Shown here: positions 49,201 through 62,400 of the stretch, one piece after another
Layout of the letters: the number at the start of each line of letters is the position of its first letter
Position numbering within the stretch: the first letter of the stretch is position 1
Assembly (NCBI GenBank): GCA_036850595.1
Contig: CM072152.1
Span: 7,025,640-7,089,639, forward strand
DNA from: Rhyacichthys aspro
Taxonomy: Eukaryota > Chordata > Actinopteri > Gobiiformes > Rhyacichthyidae
Direction of reading: 5' to 3'
DNA length: 64,000 nt
The notes under the pieces: model-generated
Told to the model about the DNA's origin: nothing
Database searches by the model: none
What the model saw: only the letters and a program-made list of their open reading frames with translations
Translations under genes and position numbers: made by a program

Positions 49201-51820
49201 GTTTTTACATAATTTCTATGATGCACCCAAAGGATCAAATTGTGTTTAATTCCAAATAACACCTCTAAACTGTATTAGACACTTTGCACAACTCAACAAA
49301 AAACCTCAACAAAACCAAGTGACTCAAAATCAAGTTTGGCTAATCTCTTGTTAGCTCTAATCCAAGTTTAAATTAACAGTGTAATGCACGGGTTTCATGG
49401 AAAATGTGAATAATTCCAACATAATTCCAACTATTTGTCACAAAAGTAGTTTGGAGGAGAATGTATCTATGACCTGGGCCTGTGAGCTTTTACCTTCCAG
49501 GTTCAGTCAGACAGAAGGCTGCTATGTGTTCTCCAGAGGCCAATTTGGGTAAATACTTCTGCTTCTGTTCTTCATTTCCTGCAATCAGAATCCCCTGGAA
49601 ACAAACATGAACAGCATTGGTGAGCAAGGATTAAAACTGTAAAAAGAAGTCAACTAAAACCCCTCACAATCACTTAATATACTATTAATTTCACCTTGAG
49701 ACCAATGGCTTGATGTGCAGCCAGTGTTACAGCAATAGAACCGTCTAAAGCAGTGATCTCAGCCAGGCGAGCATACATCGTGTTGGACAGTCCAAGACCA
49801 CCTGAGCACAAAGAGAAAACAGCATTCTTAACTATCTAGCACATGATTTACAAATTATTTCACAGCACTCCGGGATTTTTAAGATAACACTTCATACCAT
49901 ACTCCTCTGGAATCTGCATCCCGAACAGCCCCAGCTCTTTGAGTCCATTTAACGTCTCTGGAGGAATTTTGGCTTCTCGGTCAATCCTTGCTGAGTCAAC
50001 TGATAAAAAAAGATAAAAGGACGTCAATTTAGTTGTGTGTAAACCCACAATATATACACAACCGTACAAATAACCAGTTTAATGTAAGACTGTTCTGAAA
50101 ATAGTGACATTGTAAATCCAACTCACCGTCCTCACTGAAGAATTTCTCCACAGGCGCGACCAGCTGATTAACCTCATCAACTTCGTCATTTGAAATCTCT
50201 GGATAAGGGAACACCTCTGTCTGTGGGGCAATAACACAATGGTCATATGAGAAAAGTTACTCACAGTTGTTAATAGTATGCATCATAATGTGAAATCAAC
50301 AGAGGCCTCGCTCTTCGACATTTGCATCAAACCTGGTATAATCCCGTCCAAATGAACAGTCGCATTAGTGCAGAATTTGGCGTTGGTGTCTTTTTTGTGA
50401 GATTTTTGTCTTTACAGAGAACATGGCAGGGAAAAAACAAGGTTTCTTGAAAACTACAATGTTTTACTGGACTTTAGACACTAAACTTTTGAGCTTTGGA
50501 ATAAAAAAAAAACTTTTGGCCTTTTTTATGCAAACCTTTTATGCAGGTGTGGATATAGAAGTAAAGTAAACTATAATAAGTATGTTTATTTGTATTAAAA
50601 ATCAATATTTGGTTTGCCTCAAAACAGCAACAATTCAAGCAGTTCCACTGTCTCACTGTTTTTGAAGGAACTGGGAATATTCTGTTCAAACATGGAGATA
50701 ATCCTACACAAAACCAGGACAAAACCAGCCCATCAAATCTCAGAATTACCTCAAATCAAACCCGACATGTAATCCCAACTAGAGCCAGGCCAGACTCCAT
50801 GATGTTGGGATTACAGGGTTACACCATCATCATCCTTGTTCAAGGATCACTTTCAATATTGAAGTACTTCATCTTTTTTATGCAAAGTGAGTGAATAGAT
50901 TAAATAATTCAATACTGAGAGTGATCCAAGAACAAGAAGTCCTGATGTGATGGTGTAACTCAGATCCCAACATCATGGAGTCTGGTCTGGTCCTGTCTGG
51001 GATTACAGGATCTGGTTTAGCCGAATTCCTTCTGGTTTTATAATCTGATTTAGTCCAGTTTGGCCTGTTTTGTCTGAGATTGTCCAAACCTGTCCAGATC
51101 CTTCAAAACCGAGACAATGGAACTGGTAAAACTGTTGCTGTTTTGAGGCAAAGTCACACCAAATATTAATACAACTTTATAGTTTACCTTTAGTTTGCGT
51201 TTTATATCCACACCTGCATAAAACTTTTGCACAGTACTGTATATATTAATGAGAGGTAACACAACATCTTTTAAAAAGTGATTAAAATATACTCACGTAA
51301 TGTCTCCCTGTCAGAAGACATCAAAATGACTTTGAAACTATATATTTTTAATCTTTTGTAGTTATGTATAGTAGAAATTGCTTATTGTTGCTGTAAATAC
51401 AAAAGAAATTCAACAGTGGTGAATATGTCTTATACATGGGGTAAATGAAAGTATGTGAAAGGCAGCAGGCCACAGTAGGACACAAGTATCCACTTCAATG
51501 TCTTGGTGACTTGTTTCACAACTGACAATGTGAACCCATTTGAAGGTTGTATTTTGTGTGCTACTTTATTTAACGTCCAACTTCACTGACACACCCTTTT
51601 CTGTATTTTAGCGTGGTTTTGGCTAATTTCTCTCGTGTCTTACCTTGTTCACCTGTCCCAGGAACAGGTCCTTGGCGTAGGCAAGGTTTCTTGAATGAGT
51701 TTTGAAAGACCTCCGCTGTTGATGAAGCCGTACCACTTCTTTCCCGCCATGTCTCACCAAAAGATTCTTCCCGACTCTTTGAACAGATTTAGATAAAAGT
51801 ATGATTCTGTTCGCATTCAT
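40246..51820 (-). CDS. acad9: Acyl-CoA dehydrogenase family member 9, mitochondrial
   Basis: Eighteen coding exons: 51820-51644, 50220-50127, 49999-49898, 49801-49695, 49594-49494, 48734-48656, 48581-48410, 48271-48198, 48119-48044, 47111-47041, 46967-46848, 46775-46647, 46455-46376, 46235-46109, 45434-45357, 44041-43913, 40610-40538, 40346-40246. All phases close to 629 aa (human ~621). Residues 1 to ~45 are basic and hydroxylated with no acidic run, consistent with a mitochondrial presequence. CLTEPGSGSDAAS (188-200) is acyl-CoA dehydrogenase signature 1. QVLGGLGYTKNYPFERYVRD is signature 2. The expected catalytic glutamate is residue 434 (IFE-GTNE), the last codon of exon 12. The C-terminus YICSHPLERTF matches the VLCAD/ACAD9 extension. 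Known roles are FAD-dependent oxidation of long-chain acyl-CoA and complex I assembly with ECSIT and NDUFAF1 at the inner membrane. ACAD9 is preferred over ACADVL by the exon 10-18 sequence. The exon 10 acceptor (cttttgaag) is weak. Confidence 0.96.
40611..43912 (-). other. acad9 intron 16 (3.3 kb) with LINE-tail relics
   Basis: AT-rich intron. Two mutually similar stretches, ~41338-41378 and ~41978-42018 (shared core AACAACATnGnCCATCCTCT), look like 3' tails of the same retroelement type. No exon or RNA gene seen. Confidence 0.55.
44042..45356 (-). other. acad9 intron 15
   Basis: A 1.3 kb intron containing the TTA/T microsatellite. Nothing else recognised. Confidence 0.65.
44373..44415. repeat. 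(TTA)n microsatellite followed by poly-T
   Basis: About eight TTA units run into ~18 T. Confidence 0.9.
45435..46108 (-). other. acad9 intron 14
   Basis: A 0.7 kb AT-rich intron. No feature seen. Confidence 0.65.
47112..48043 (-). other. acad9 intron 9 with DNA-transposon end
   Basis: A 0.9 kb intron. tattgcccagcccta at 47926-47940 looks like the outer end of a nonautonomous element of the same general type as 37480. Its boundaries are not resolved. Confidence 0.4.
48735..49493 (-). other. acad9 intron 5
   Basis: A 0.76 kb AT-rich intron. Nothing recognised. Confidence 0.65.
50221..51643 (-). other. acad9 intron 1
   Basis: A 1.4 kb first intron, half of it occupied by the foldback element listed separately. 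Confidence 0.7.
50531..51236. mobile_element. Foldback/long-hairpin nonautonomous DNA transposon
   Basis: The left arm (50531 to ~50880) and the reverse complement of the right arm (~50880-51236) align along their whole length. Paired landmarks are atgcaggtgtggatata with tatatccacacctgcat, gcctcaaaacagcaaca with tgttgctgttttgaggc, and actccatgatgttggga with tcccaacatcatggagt. The arms meet with almost no loop. The end sequence acagtactg...gcaaaagtttta recalls Tc1/mariner-related fish MITEs (inference). No coding capacity. Confidence 0.75.
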
Positions 51821-54730
51821 TATTCTTCTAAAACTCGCCCCAGAGACTGTAAACAACCGTTGGAAGTCTGCCGCTTACCGTCCACCTTTCACCTACTTGT
51901 GTCGCGTGGGGATGACGCAAGAAGACGGTTAGTTCAATAACTCTCAGAAATAGTAGTTTTCTGTTCTTGAGCATGCGCTTGACATGATTTTGAAATCGCC
52001 TGTGGTTTGTTGCCCATTATAAAAACTTGCTCTTCCTGAAAACCCCCTCCAACCAAGTCAGTTGTCCGTATAAATGTACCTATTTGTAATAATCACAATT
52101 TACTATCAAAAATGAAGATATTAACCTAAAGATTCCGTAAGTTATTTAGATTTACTAGTACGTGAAATGTATGAATCAAGAAGAGAATCCATTGACTACA
52201 GACCATAGAATGTATGCTACAGACCCATGGTGAGTAGTTTTAATTTTTCCTACAGTAAACAAACTCATCATAGTACCAGAGCGATTCTAACATTTCATCA
52301 CTAGATGGTGCTCTCTAAACATTTTAAAGAAGCATCCATAACATAAAAACATTTTCAGTTTAGTAAGAAATAAGTTACATTTAAAAATAATATTAAATAT
52401 AATGTGGCTGGTAAATATAGCACTTACACTTATGACATAAATAAGAATAACATACGTCTTCTCAATGAGTCAATACAGGTAAAGATAAAGATTTGTTTTA
52501 GTGTAGTCTGGCTTCTACAAACAGAGAGCATGATATTATCTCATGTTGTTGATCTCTTCTAGCCCTTGATGACGTCTGACTGTGGATGTGACCCCCCACC
52601 CCCCACCCTTAAAGCTGCCGTCTATTTTTAGCTCCCGGCTCAAGGGCCAGACGAACGCAGCCAGGGTAAACTGTCAGTCAGACCACCTGCTACAGTCGGG
52701 CAGCCAGCCAAGCACTTTTACTGCACAAGGGCTGAATTAAGAATGAGTGCACTGCTGCTTTGCCCTTCATTATCTCGGAAAAAAAAACATCCACAGGCCT
52801 AAAGCATGCCTTCATAGAACTAATAGGCTACAACTAAAAGTGGAAGGGAAAATAATGATGTAGGATTTTCTAAAGTAATTTTGGGGTAGAGCTTTAGTGG
52901 ATACACACTTGGGTGGTGCTTGGTGGTGATTGTCTTCCATTCTTTCACAAGGGAGGATGGGATTTGTTGGGGAAGGGCCTATTAGTGAAATTGAATGGCA
53001 TGTGTGTGCAGACCACATACGAAAAATGTCATGACATTTCCAGTTGCGTTTTATGTTTCTGTTCAGTGTATTAAAGTAATGAGTGGATTTACCTTGACAT
53101 ATCATGCTGTAGACTTTGACTTATATCAGTGTTCTATGGTCATTCTTATTTAAACAGAAATGACAAACAAGAATGATTATTACATACAGTAATAAAATAA
53201 AAAGCTGTATGTCCCAATAGCAACAAGCTCCATCTCACAGGAATATCTGACAGACATTATATATTTTGGTATTGGTTTACTTGGGAAAGTGGAGGCCGAG
53301 GCTGTTCAAACCAGGACATTTTAGTGTTTTTACATGTATTTGTTGGCATGGGACAAGAGGTTTGAATGTGTGACATACCCACTCAAGTGAAATTGCATAG
53401 GCTACTGATGACTGATTTATCCACAATGACAGTCAAGCATAATTGCCATTGAAGAGGAGCCTAACTTTGAAAATGACAAAAGAAAAAAACAGGTTACTAT
53501 TAGACCATTCAAGGTCTGTGCATGTGTCCAGAGCTAGTCCTATTTTGATGGATTTGACAAAGGTCTGGGTCAAAAAGCTTAAGTTCACAGGCTTCCAATT
53601 AGGCACTACCTGTTCAGAACAAAATGGAGGCAGATGCAGTGCCACACAGACAAAGGGCATTTTAAAAGAAGAAGAAATTTCTTTTGATTTTGTGGCCAAC
53701 TAATACATTTCTGTTTTGGTCCTCGGAGGGAAAAAGTTTGGGCACCCCTGCTTTGGCATATGTATTAGCAATATAACAAGGTCTCAACAGCTGGACACTA
53801 CACTCACTGTACTCCCGATATGGTGCCAAATTGTTCAGCTTACTCAGATGTTACATTGCTGTAATGTAGATCAGGCCCCTCTCATTAGCATTTGGGATTA
53901 GTCATGTTAACATCATTAGCTACACCACTTGATGCCACTCAGCACTGCCAACTCCTCCTGCTCATCGAGAGAAAGATCTCACCTTTCCACTTCACACACA
54001 GGCTTTATGTCTTGTCCTCTCTGAAAACACCAGGAGTGTTGCTAAAGGCAACCAGCAGATATCTGGCATCCACAGTGTGTCATGGCCCAGACCGGCAGCA
54101 GTTTATTTTCAAAAGTTTTAATTAAAGTAAGTAAAGTTAAGCTGAGATTATCATGGCTATTCAGAGACCAACAAAATTATTTGCCAGTGAAAATATTTAG
54201 TGTTTCACAGAGCTAACAAATCAGATGTAACTTAACTTTTTAAAATTAAAAGCCGAATGCTTAAGTTCAACTTTAGCTAACATATCTAGTACGAATAAAA
54301 ATGAGTTTTCTTTAACCAGTCCAGGTAACTCTTTTGTTGGGGATGACTAATGGTTCATATTATAAAATGTATTTTGAGAAAGAGTAACCTTGCAATACAC
54401 AAAGCAAAGGAACAGCTACTTTGCTCTATGTTGATGATGCATATGACACCAAATTGAAAACTTAGTTAACAATGTAGTCCAAGTTTCAATTTTATCTTTC
54501 TTTTTAAAAAAATTTTGAACAGGTTTCAACATCGGGAAACAGTTTTTACAGTTTTTCCTGACAGCCACGAGAATGCAGCAATAACCTAGTTTGTTGTCCA
54601 GTGTCACTCCTGGATTTGATCTTGTGACCTAACAATATTTTGAAATCTGGCTAACAGAATAAAATACAAGCCGGACTTCACCTTCCTGTCAAGGGTCAGG
54701 TATAAGGTCATTAGTAATACTCAGATGCAG
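51821..54730. other. Intergenic between acad9 5' end and iqsec1 3' end
   Basis: The acad9 promoter side (51.82-52.0 kb) is moderately GC-rich, without an obvious TATA box. A C-run (52591-52609) and a hAT-like repeat fragment (53.44-53.75 kb) lie within. No gene model could be supported. Confidence 0.6.
53440..53752. mobile_element. hAT-like nonautonomous element, partial
   Basis: The right end aaaaagtttgggcacccctg (53733-53752) is the characteristic outer end of fish hAT-type MITEs, preceded by 'ttttggtcctcggaggg'. The left end is unclear, so the coordinate is approximate. Confidence 0.5.
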
Positions 54731-54752
54731 CCCAGGTTTAACAGTATATCAT

Positions 54753-54758
54753 TTTATT
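54753..54758 (-). terminator. Candidate distal polyadenylation signal of iqsec1
   Basis: AATAAA on the minus strand, ~4.7 kb after the iqsec1 stop. Other AATAAA motifs occur nearer (for example near 58537), so the real 3' end is uncertain. Confidence 0.25.
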
Positions 54759-57700
54759 TTGCGTTCTCAACATCGTCACAGTACTAGTTTTACATCAATA
54801 GGATTTTGTCTACTTTAGAAACAGAATGCATAATAAAATAACTGCACTCGTCCCTCCCCTTTGACCTCGACTGTGGGGCTATGGGTGCGTCGGAAGTGTT
54901 TAACAGTTAAATCCTATGATAATTCAGAGGCTGAGAAAAGCAGTGATGATTATGTAAAATATCAGAGGGGAGCGGAACGCACCTTCAATGTAACTGCACA
55001 CATTGAGTAGTAATAATAATCATCGTCATAATAATAATTTACATACTATTTACATATATTCACCCCACTCCACATTTAAAAGCCCCTTTACATTTTGCCC
55101 ACATGGATTACTATTTACATTGTTTGTATACTGTACAACGGAGGTGAAATGCATGCTGGAGAATGACACAACTTTAAAAATGAAACATAAAAGTTAAATA
55201 GCAGGCCGGGAGTTATCTAACTGTAAACAAGCATTGCTGAAGGTTTAGGGACTATAGGCAAGCCTCCTGATCGGTAAAAAGAAAAAGAAGAAAATACAGT
55301 AGGCATCAATGGCATGCAACAAAGCACCTCACATGGAGTCTGGGACCACTGGATAAACTGGATGGTTGTAACGTGGCTAGAAATCTGCATGTTGTTGAGT
55401 ACGTTATAATAATCGCAGTTAGGATATAGTTTGGATTGGTCACAAAGAGTTGGTACTAACATGAATTGCAATCTAATATGTAATTTGTTTATGATTGTTA
55501 TAAGGTCCAAAATGATCTATTAGTTTGGTTTGTTAGTCTAAAGTTGTTCAGTGTTGACTAGCATTTTGGGTTCAAACAATGCAAACATGAGAGAGTTATG
55601 ATTGCATGTCTAAATCAGTGTTCTCCAAACCTTTAATGTAACGCCAAATGAATCTTGACCCAGGTGAACGAAGCAGACTTGACTCCAATTCCACTGACCT
55701 ACACTTATTAGTCCCATCCATCTGTTGGGAAAACACTGGCCAAGGTAACATGTTAGATGTAAGAAGGTAAACATTCGTCTAAATGCACAAATGATTCGTA
55801 TATTTTAATGGAGTGCATTAACATTGCACTACACATCACAGATAGTACCAACTTGTGTAGACTCCAATCCAGCCAACCTAAACTGTATTAAATAAATGGC
55901 TTATTACCTGTGTTAAAATTGTATGACTTGTGTTTCGTGTTAAGATTATTGTTAAGATTATGTTATACATCTATTGTGCAGGGATATTGGGGAAACTTCA
56001 CAAAAAGTGACTCTGACAACTTCTTTGATATTACTAGACAACAACATTGTAGCCTATTGTAAATAGTAACATAGTGAGGATATAACACTATAGAGATAGG
56101 ATAGATAGCTTGACTTCACACTACTTCCTGCTTATTATAATTTTCCAACTTCATCCTTTTAGTTATACTCTACAATGACATCATTAAAAAAATATAATAA
56201 TAATAAATGCGCTTTGCAACTGCATGGTAGCCTACTGCACTAATTGGACAAAATTTTATATAGGCTACCACATTGTTTGTAGGTAGGCTATCACCATTAG
56301 ACTATATTTTCACTACAAGACACATTTAAAAAAAAGTCAGCAATTTTCCTCTTAAATTTGGTGTTCCTTTGTTTGTACAGATTTGAGCTCACGCTGCTTT
56401 ATATCCAAGTTGAGATTAATTCCAATGTGCTTTAAATGTACATAAAACAGCATGCATATAATTTGGAACCAAAAAACCACTTTGTCTATTTTTGAACTCT
56501 GCAGAAATGGCAAGCAGAACATTACACTGACATTAGCCTGTATAGAAAATAGTTGAAAAATATCCAATTTTCTCCCACAACCACCTGCAACCATTTTTTA
56601 AAATGTATTTATTTATTTGCCTGTAAGAGTACCTTGACGTCAGTAATTCTTATTTGGTTATTGTGTAGCCTTTAAAGTTTGAACAATGCTAGCCCCTTTA
56701 TCACTGGGGTTAGCATCTATGTTTCTTTCCAATTTAACTTTAGCATTAAACGTAGCTAATGTTTCTCTTGCTGGCCTTTGATTATTTTAGGCATATTTCT
56801 GATTTTAGGGGCACATTTTTAAAAGGTTTTGTTATGTTGAGCTAGGGTTACAATAAAACAATAAAATTTTAATTAACTAGCGCATACAACTGAAGCTAAT
56901 TCAACGGTGGTGTGTACCCAACAGTGCCATTTTGTTTCCCTCAAACTCTATTTTAATCAGTGGCAGGGGGTCTATCAGTAATAAGATGCCTATGGAAACA
57001 TACTTGACCAAAAACAGACTAAAAGCTAACAGCTGGTACCATGTAGAAGCAAAGCACTAATACTTTGATGTAGTTATTGACGATAATTTATCCTTGCCCA
57101 AATACATTGTGAGCTTCAGTCTGTAATTCCATAGGCCATGCTACCATTCACTGTTAACAACTGTAACACATTTAGTATGACAATTTTTCATAATTAGAGA
57201 GTTGCCTTAAAATACATGCAGTCTGACATATAGTTAAGTTAAAGGTCATGTCTATCCAAATAAATCCATGTGGACACTTCATTGAAATGCAAGAGGAAAT
57301 GAATAAAAAAAACAACAACTGAATAACAAAACTAACTGAAGAAATGCAAATGGGACAACCAACATATTGCAAATTCTCTTGGACAAAATAATACATATAT
57401 ATTGCACATACAAAACAACTCCATCCAATAGTCTTCAAACAGATGTGACTAAACTCTGCGGTAGATATCGGCGAAATAAACCAAGTGCTGTGTCTTTCTC
57501 TTCGCCCCGCTCCAGCGCACCAGCCCTCGTCCTCACCGTGCACACAACAGCCATCCCGTAATATGTCAAAATTGATATAAAACTGCCATTTGTGATGAGT
57601 GCAGCGTAAGATGCAATCACTGTCACAGAATGATAATTATTGATTTCTGAACTGTCTCTCAAAGCGTAAACAGTCCTCGCTGCTTATGAGACGCACAGTG

Positions 57701-59420
57701 AAACCTCGTCCACACTCAGCCAGCTGAGAGCTTCCAGTCCGGACAGACATGAGACAGGAGACATGGGACAATCGAGAAGCTACATCCAAGGTTTGCCTCT
57801 CATCCTTTCACGGACCAGGCTCGAAGAGCTATTCCAAGGTTTGCTACTACACTGTTCGCTGTAAATTGTTGTAAAAATACTTCCAAAAAAAAACAAAACA
57901 ATGGCGGACAAGCAGCCAGTTCTAAAGGGCAGACATTCAGAGGAATCCATTCGTAGCTTGTTGTGGTTTCCTTTCCTTTACCACACCAGCACATACAACT
58001 GTAACATTGAAACTCAAAGGCAACCATTTGCAGTAGTATCCCACTTAAATCTAATAAAACCTTCAACTGACAGTGAAACTATGTCACATACAGTATGTGT
58101 GAGTAAAATACTGCCATTTTGATTGATGCCATTTGTTTCATAATAATAATCATAATAATAACAGTTGATATTAGTTTACAAAATTCTATGCACAGTATAC
58201 ATAAAAGCAATTTTGTGTGACTAAATCAGTAAATGCTTGAATAATTGGCACATTTATCACTGCTAACAGAGATATCACAGTGCACTGTGAGCTACAGCTA
58301 CATTAAATACTTGAACAGCTACAGCTAAGGTTGGTTCTCATACAAAAGATTGTATATAAAGTTGGACAGTACCATTGCTCCATAGTGAAGCCAAATTATC
58401 ATGCTTCCCCTGGTAGTTGGCTCTAGTATAGCTGTTAATTAGCCAATAATTTAAAAGTATTAAAAAAGGTCAAGAAAAAGAGCTCATTCAATATAAGCCA
58501 TACAAATGTCTGAACTTGCCTAAATTTGGAGTATTTTTCTTTATTTGGGAATGACGTTAGGTTAACAACTATTTTGTTACATTAGTAGAAATTATATGTA
58601 ACTAAAGTGTCTCAACAGTTTATCAAACTGTTTAAAGATTGGTTTGTGTTTAGTTTAGTTTATAACTGGGTGACAATGAAACAAAATGGCAGCTTCCAAA
58701 AACACTGACAATTTGGCTTCACTTTCCAAGTGAGTGGCATAGCATCGTCCATCTTAAAATACAATATATTGTATTATGTTTGTCTTTCTGGTTTATCATT
58801 AAAACCTTCCCCTGAATAGATAAAATCACAAAAAGTCAAATTTACTAATCACACCTGTTAAATACTCGTAAGTTATATATTTTATCATATTCCTTGAACG
58901 TACTGAGGAGGAACAGTAGATGTGGTCTTGTGCATGCTATATCTGTCTGTTGCTACTCAAAGCTGCCAGACATAACTTAGAACCTGAAATGAATTTAAAG
59001 GAGCAACTAGGAAAAAAACAAAAAACAAAAACCGCCCCGCTAATAGGGTCTCAAAAATACTGAGGGAGGCACTGGATCTCATCTGGAGGAGCAGCCAGCG
59101 ATGCACAGTGCAACCATCCAATCACAGTTCAGTCAGTCGGGTGTCCTGTGTGGCCTTATACACTGGCAGTAAAAAGGAGTGGATGAATTAAGAGTGGTAC
59201 TTTGGAAGCTCTAAGAATACATTTGTGTTGTGTCCACTAATCTTGGCTGAGTGGATGCAAAAAAATATAATTTACAAATGATTCTAACTTAGAATGCCAC
59301 AACACCGGTCACTGATGTTTCATTACCCTCAATCTAGATGAACCATTACAATTTTTCAGTTTCAACTCCATCAAACTAGCCACCACTAACTCACTGCACT
59401 CCTCTTTACTGTCTAAGGCC
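54759..59420 (-). other. Probable long 3' UTR / downstream region of iqsec1
   Basis: 4.7 kb without any supportable coding exon on either strand. It has short TAA microsatellites (55009-55036, ~58141-58160). A long 3' UTR is usual for this gene family (inference); part may be plain intergenic DNA. Confidence 0.35.
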
Positions 59421-62400
59421 TCACACCACTGTGCTGATGCCGCTGTGCTTGGGCTTGGTGCTGCTGGGGGCCTGCGAGGACCCTGGGGGTGGGCCATGGT
59501 GATGGGGGTGTGCCGGGTGTCCTCCGTGGCCGTGCTGCGGGTGGGGGTGTGACGGGTGGAACTGGTGCGGCGGGTGCTGCAGGTGGGCCGGCGGGTGGAA
59601 GTGGTGGTGATGGTGGTAAGGCGGGGGGTTCTGCGTCAAGTGGCAGAACTGGGCGTGGTGGGGGTGCACGGGGCCCTGCGAGTCGCCGTCCGCCCGGGCC
59701 GAGTGGTGGAGGTTGCCCGGGTGTGGGGTGTGTGAGATCAGGGTGGGGTGGGGGCCCTGGGGAGTAGGGCTGGGAGACTTCACACGCCTGGTCCCGAACA
59801 GAGATCCCAGCAGAGACGAGGAGTTGGGCAGGGACTGGCCGCTGTGACGGGACGGGCAGTCGCGGCTGGAGGGAGGCCTTCTCCGCATGTGAGGACTGCT
59901 AATGATGGACCCCTGCAAGAGAGAGGACAGTCAGAGCACAGCGGGCTAACAGTGCACTCTAGTCTAATAAGGCCGAGACAAATTCTAAACCTGCGGTGTT
60001 CACTCTGTAAGGATGGCTGGTGGATCCAGAGCACGTAAAAAGGACTCACGTCTGTCGTCCCCTTGGTATTATACTGTTCTATCTGATATTTCTGTCAAAA
60101 TGTAGTTGATGACACATTCTTTTTCTTGTATAAACTATTAACTTCATGCAAGGTGTGTAGATTTTTGTACAACGGGGCAGAAACATGGGCTGGCTGCAGG
60201 ATTTTTTTGCCTTATCCTTGCCTTTACTTCTTCTACCAAGCAGTTATTCAGAGTTGAATCTCAGCTGGGAGTATGAATAAATACCAAACAAGTCTGATTG
60301 GAACAGTGGTGTCCAACACAAACCGGTGAGGGGCCACGGTAGTAAATAAGAATCTTTACAGGGGCCACGGATTGTGACACTTGGGATGCTTTTATTAAAT
60401 CTTAAATGTGAGGTTTCATCTTTATTTGAGTTTTACAAAAATTATCTTTAACATCCATTTTTGTCCTTTCATGGAAACTGGTTTTAGTTGGATTTGAACA
60501 GGTTTTAGTAGGATTTGGATTTAATGAACAAATGAAACAAATCTGATTAAAATCCATCTAAAACATGTTCAAATCCAGTTAAAATGTAGTGCCTAAAGTA
60601 TCACTTACTAAATGCATTGGAGGGCCATATAACACATCACAAAGGTCTGCATTTGGCCCCTGGTCCTTGAGTTTGACAGGTGTGGGTTTGAATTTTAAAA
60701 CTGCCCAGTGTGTCCAAGGGCTAACTTAAAGACAATATAAAAGCACTGTGGGCATAAATGTGGCCAATTGCTCCAATGGCAAGAATCACCAAATAGAGCT
60801 GATTTCACATCCAATATGGCTGGTCATATTGCTTTATGGAAAAGCAGCTCTGTGTCATTTCTGGTTCAGTGCCTTTTGATTGTCTCTCCATGCTATCATT
60901 ACACAGCGCCTGGACCGTCAAAGGCAGCGAACGGCTTCAGAATCTCTGAATTCCCTCGCTGTCTGCTGACACTGTTTTGTTTATCTCAAGTTTATCCACC
61001 TCCTAAAGCAGCATACATAATTTCTCCTCCATTGTAAATACACCCTGCTATAAAACTGTTCATGAGGGCTTGAAGATGATATGTTAACTAAAATAAATGT
61101 TGTATTTATCGTTTTTAATGATATTTATGAACACATTATTGCATTTTATAGACAGAGAAGATACACTCCTATCAACAAAATGACATAAAACGCAGTCTGT
61201 CTTTGTACATTAGAGGCTATTTACAGTCATACTAAATGTAGACACAAACACAAAGACTGAATATTTGTACAGGCTATGCTAGAAGTCACAGAGTCAAGTC
61301 AGTCATGCCAAACTGTGTTCATGCAAAAGAAACCAAAAAGGCAAACATCAAAAAATAGAAAAACTATCCCACTACACAAAAGTGTGACTAAGAAGCCCCT
61401 TTTACACAAAGATTTGTGGTAATGTATTCCACCAATGCCCCATTTCTGTCTGCCTCGGTCCCAATTGCATTATAATGATTTTGACAGAAAAAGGCGATGC
61501 AGTATGAGCACTTGTAATTTCATCAAATCGACTGACCAGTGTCCAGTGCAAAAAGAAAGTGTAAAAGGGGCTAAATAGTATACACTGCTATTAGTGAGGC
61601 CATGCTGTGTGGACTACAGAACACATTCTCCAGTGCATGCACGGTGACACGACTTAGAAGCGAGCATGCTCAGTTTAGAGGTCACCTCAGTATTGGACGG
61701 TCACCACTTACTTCCATATTGCTGTCTAGTGATCCTGCACTGCTGCGCCTCCCACGCTTGCCTGCCCGGAACATGTAACATGACACATTAGATACTCCTT
61801 TGAACATGAGGAGGTGTACATATCCCGTCTGCCTCTATGGGGGGTAGCACCCTAGGGTAGCGGGACGGCAGGAGGGCAAGACGAGCTATCAGAACTGTCA
61901 GAATGGGAAGGTACGGAGACTGAAAGGAACTAAGGCTGGCGTCTAGCGAGACTCGAGTTGAGAGATATTTAGGTGTGTACTCAGCAGTTTGAAGCAGAGC
62001 TGGCAGGAGACCATTGTTTATTTATTTCTCATGTTGTTTAAATGTGTTCGCTTAAGATTAGATTCCGAATAAGGCAGCATTTTGGTTTAAGAAATGATCT
62101 TCCTATTGAGAATGCACTGGGGTCTGATCTAATGCATGCAATTTGTGATTTAAAAGTAAGTTCTATGGCAAAAATGTATCATCACCGTTTGCTAAAGGGC
62201 ACCAGTAGCTTGAGTAATATGACAATACACAGTGAACAACGGTATATTATGTCTTAGGATGAGAATAGACTGTTCAAATAAAAGCTGACTTGTAGATTCC
62301 TTTCCATATATCCCAGATGATGGATGGTAAAATGATCCTTGCGTTAGCCTGAACTTAGATGACTCTGTGTTTTCATATGAATCCCTTCTGCAGTGAGGAG

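Noticed and set aside
57172..57543. 123-codon minus-strand open frame downstream of iqsec1
   Set aside because: Lies in the presumed 3' UTR. Hydrophobic low-complexity translation typical of AT-rich DNA.
59489..59767. Gly-rich plus-strand open frame of 92 codons
   Set aside because: It is the complement of the His/Pro-rich iqsec1 last exon; GC-rich antisense lacks stops by composition.
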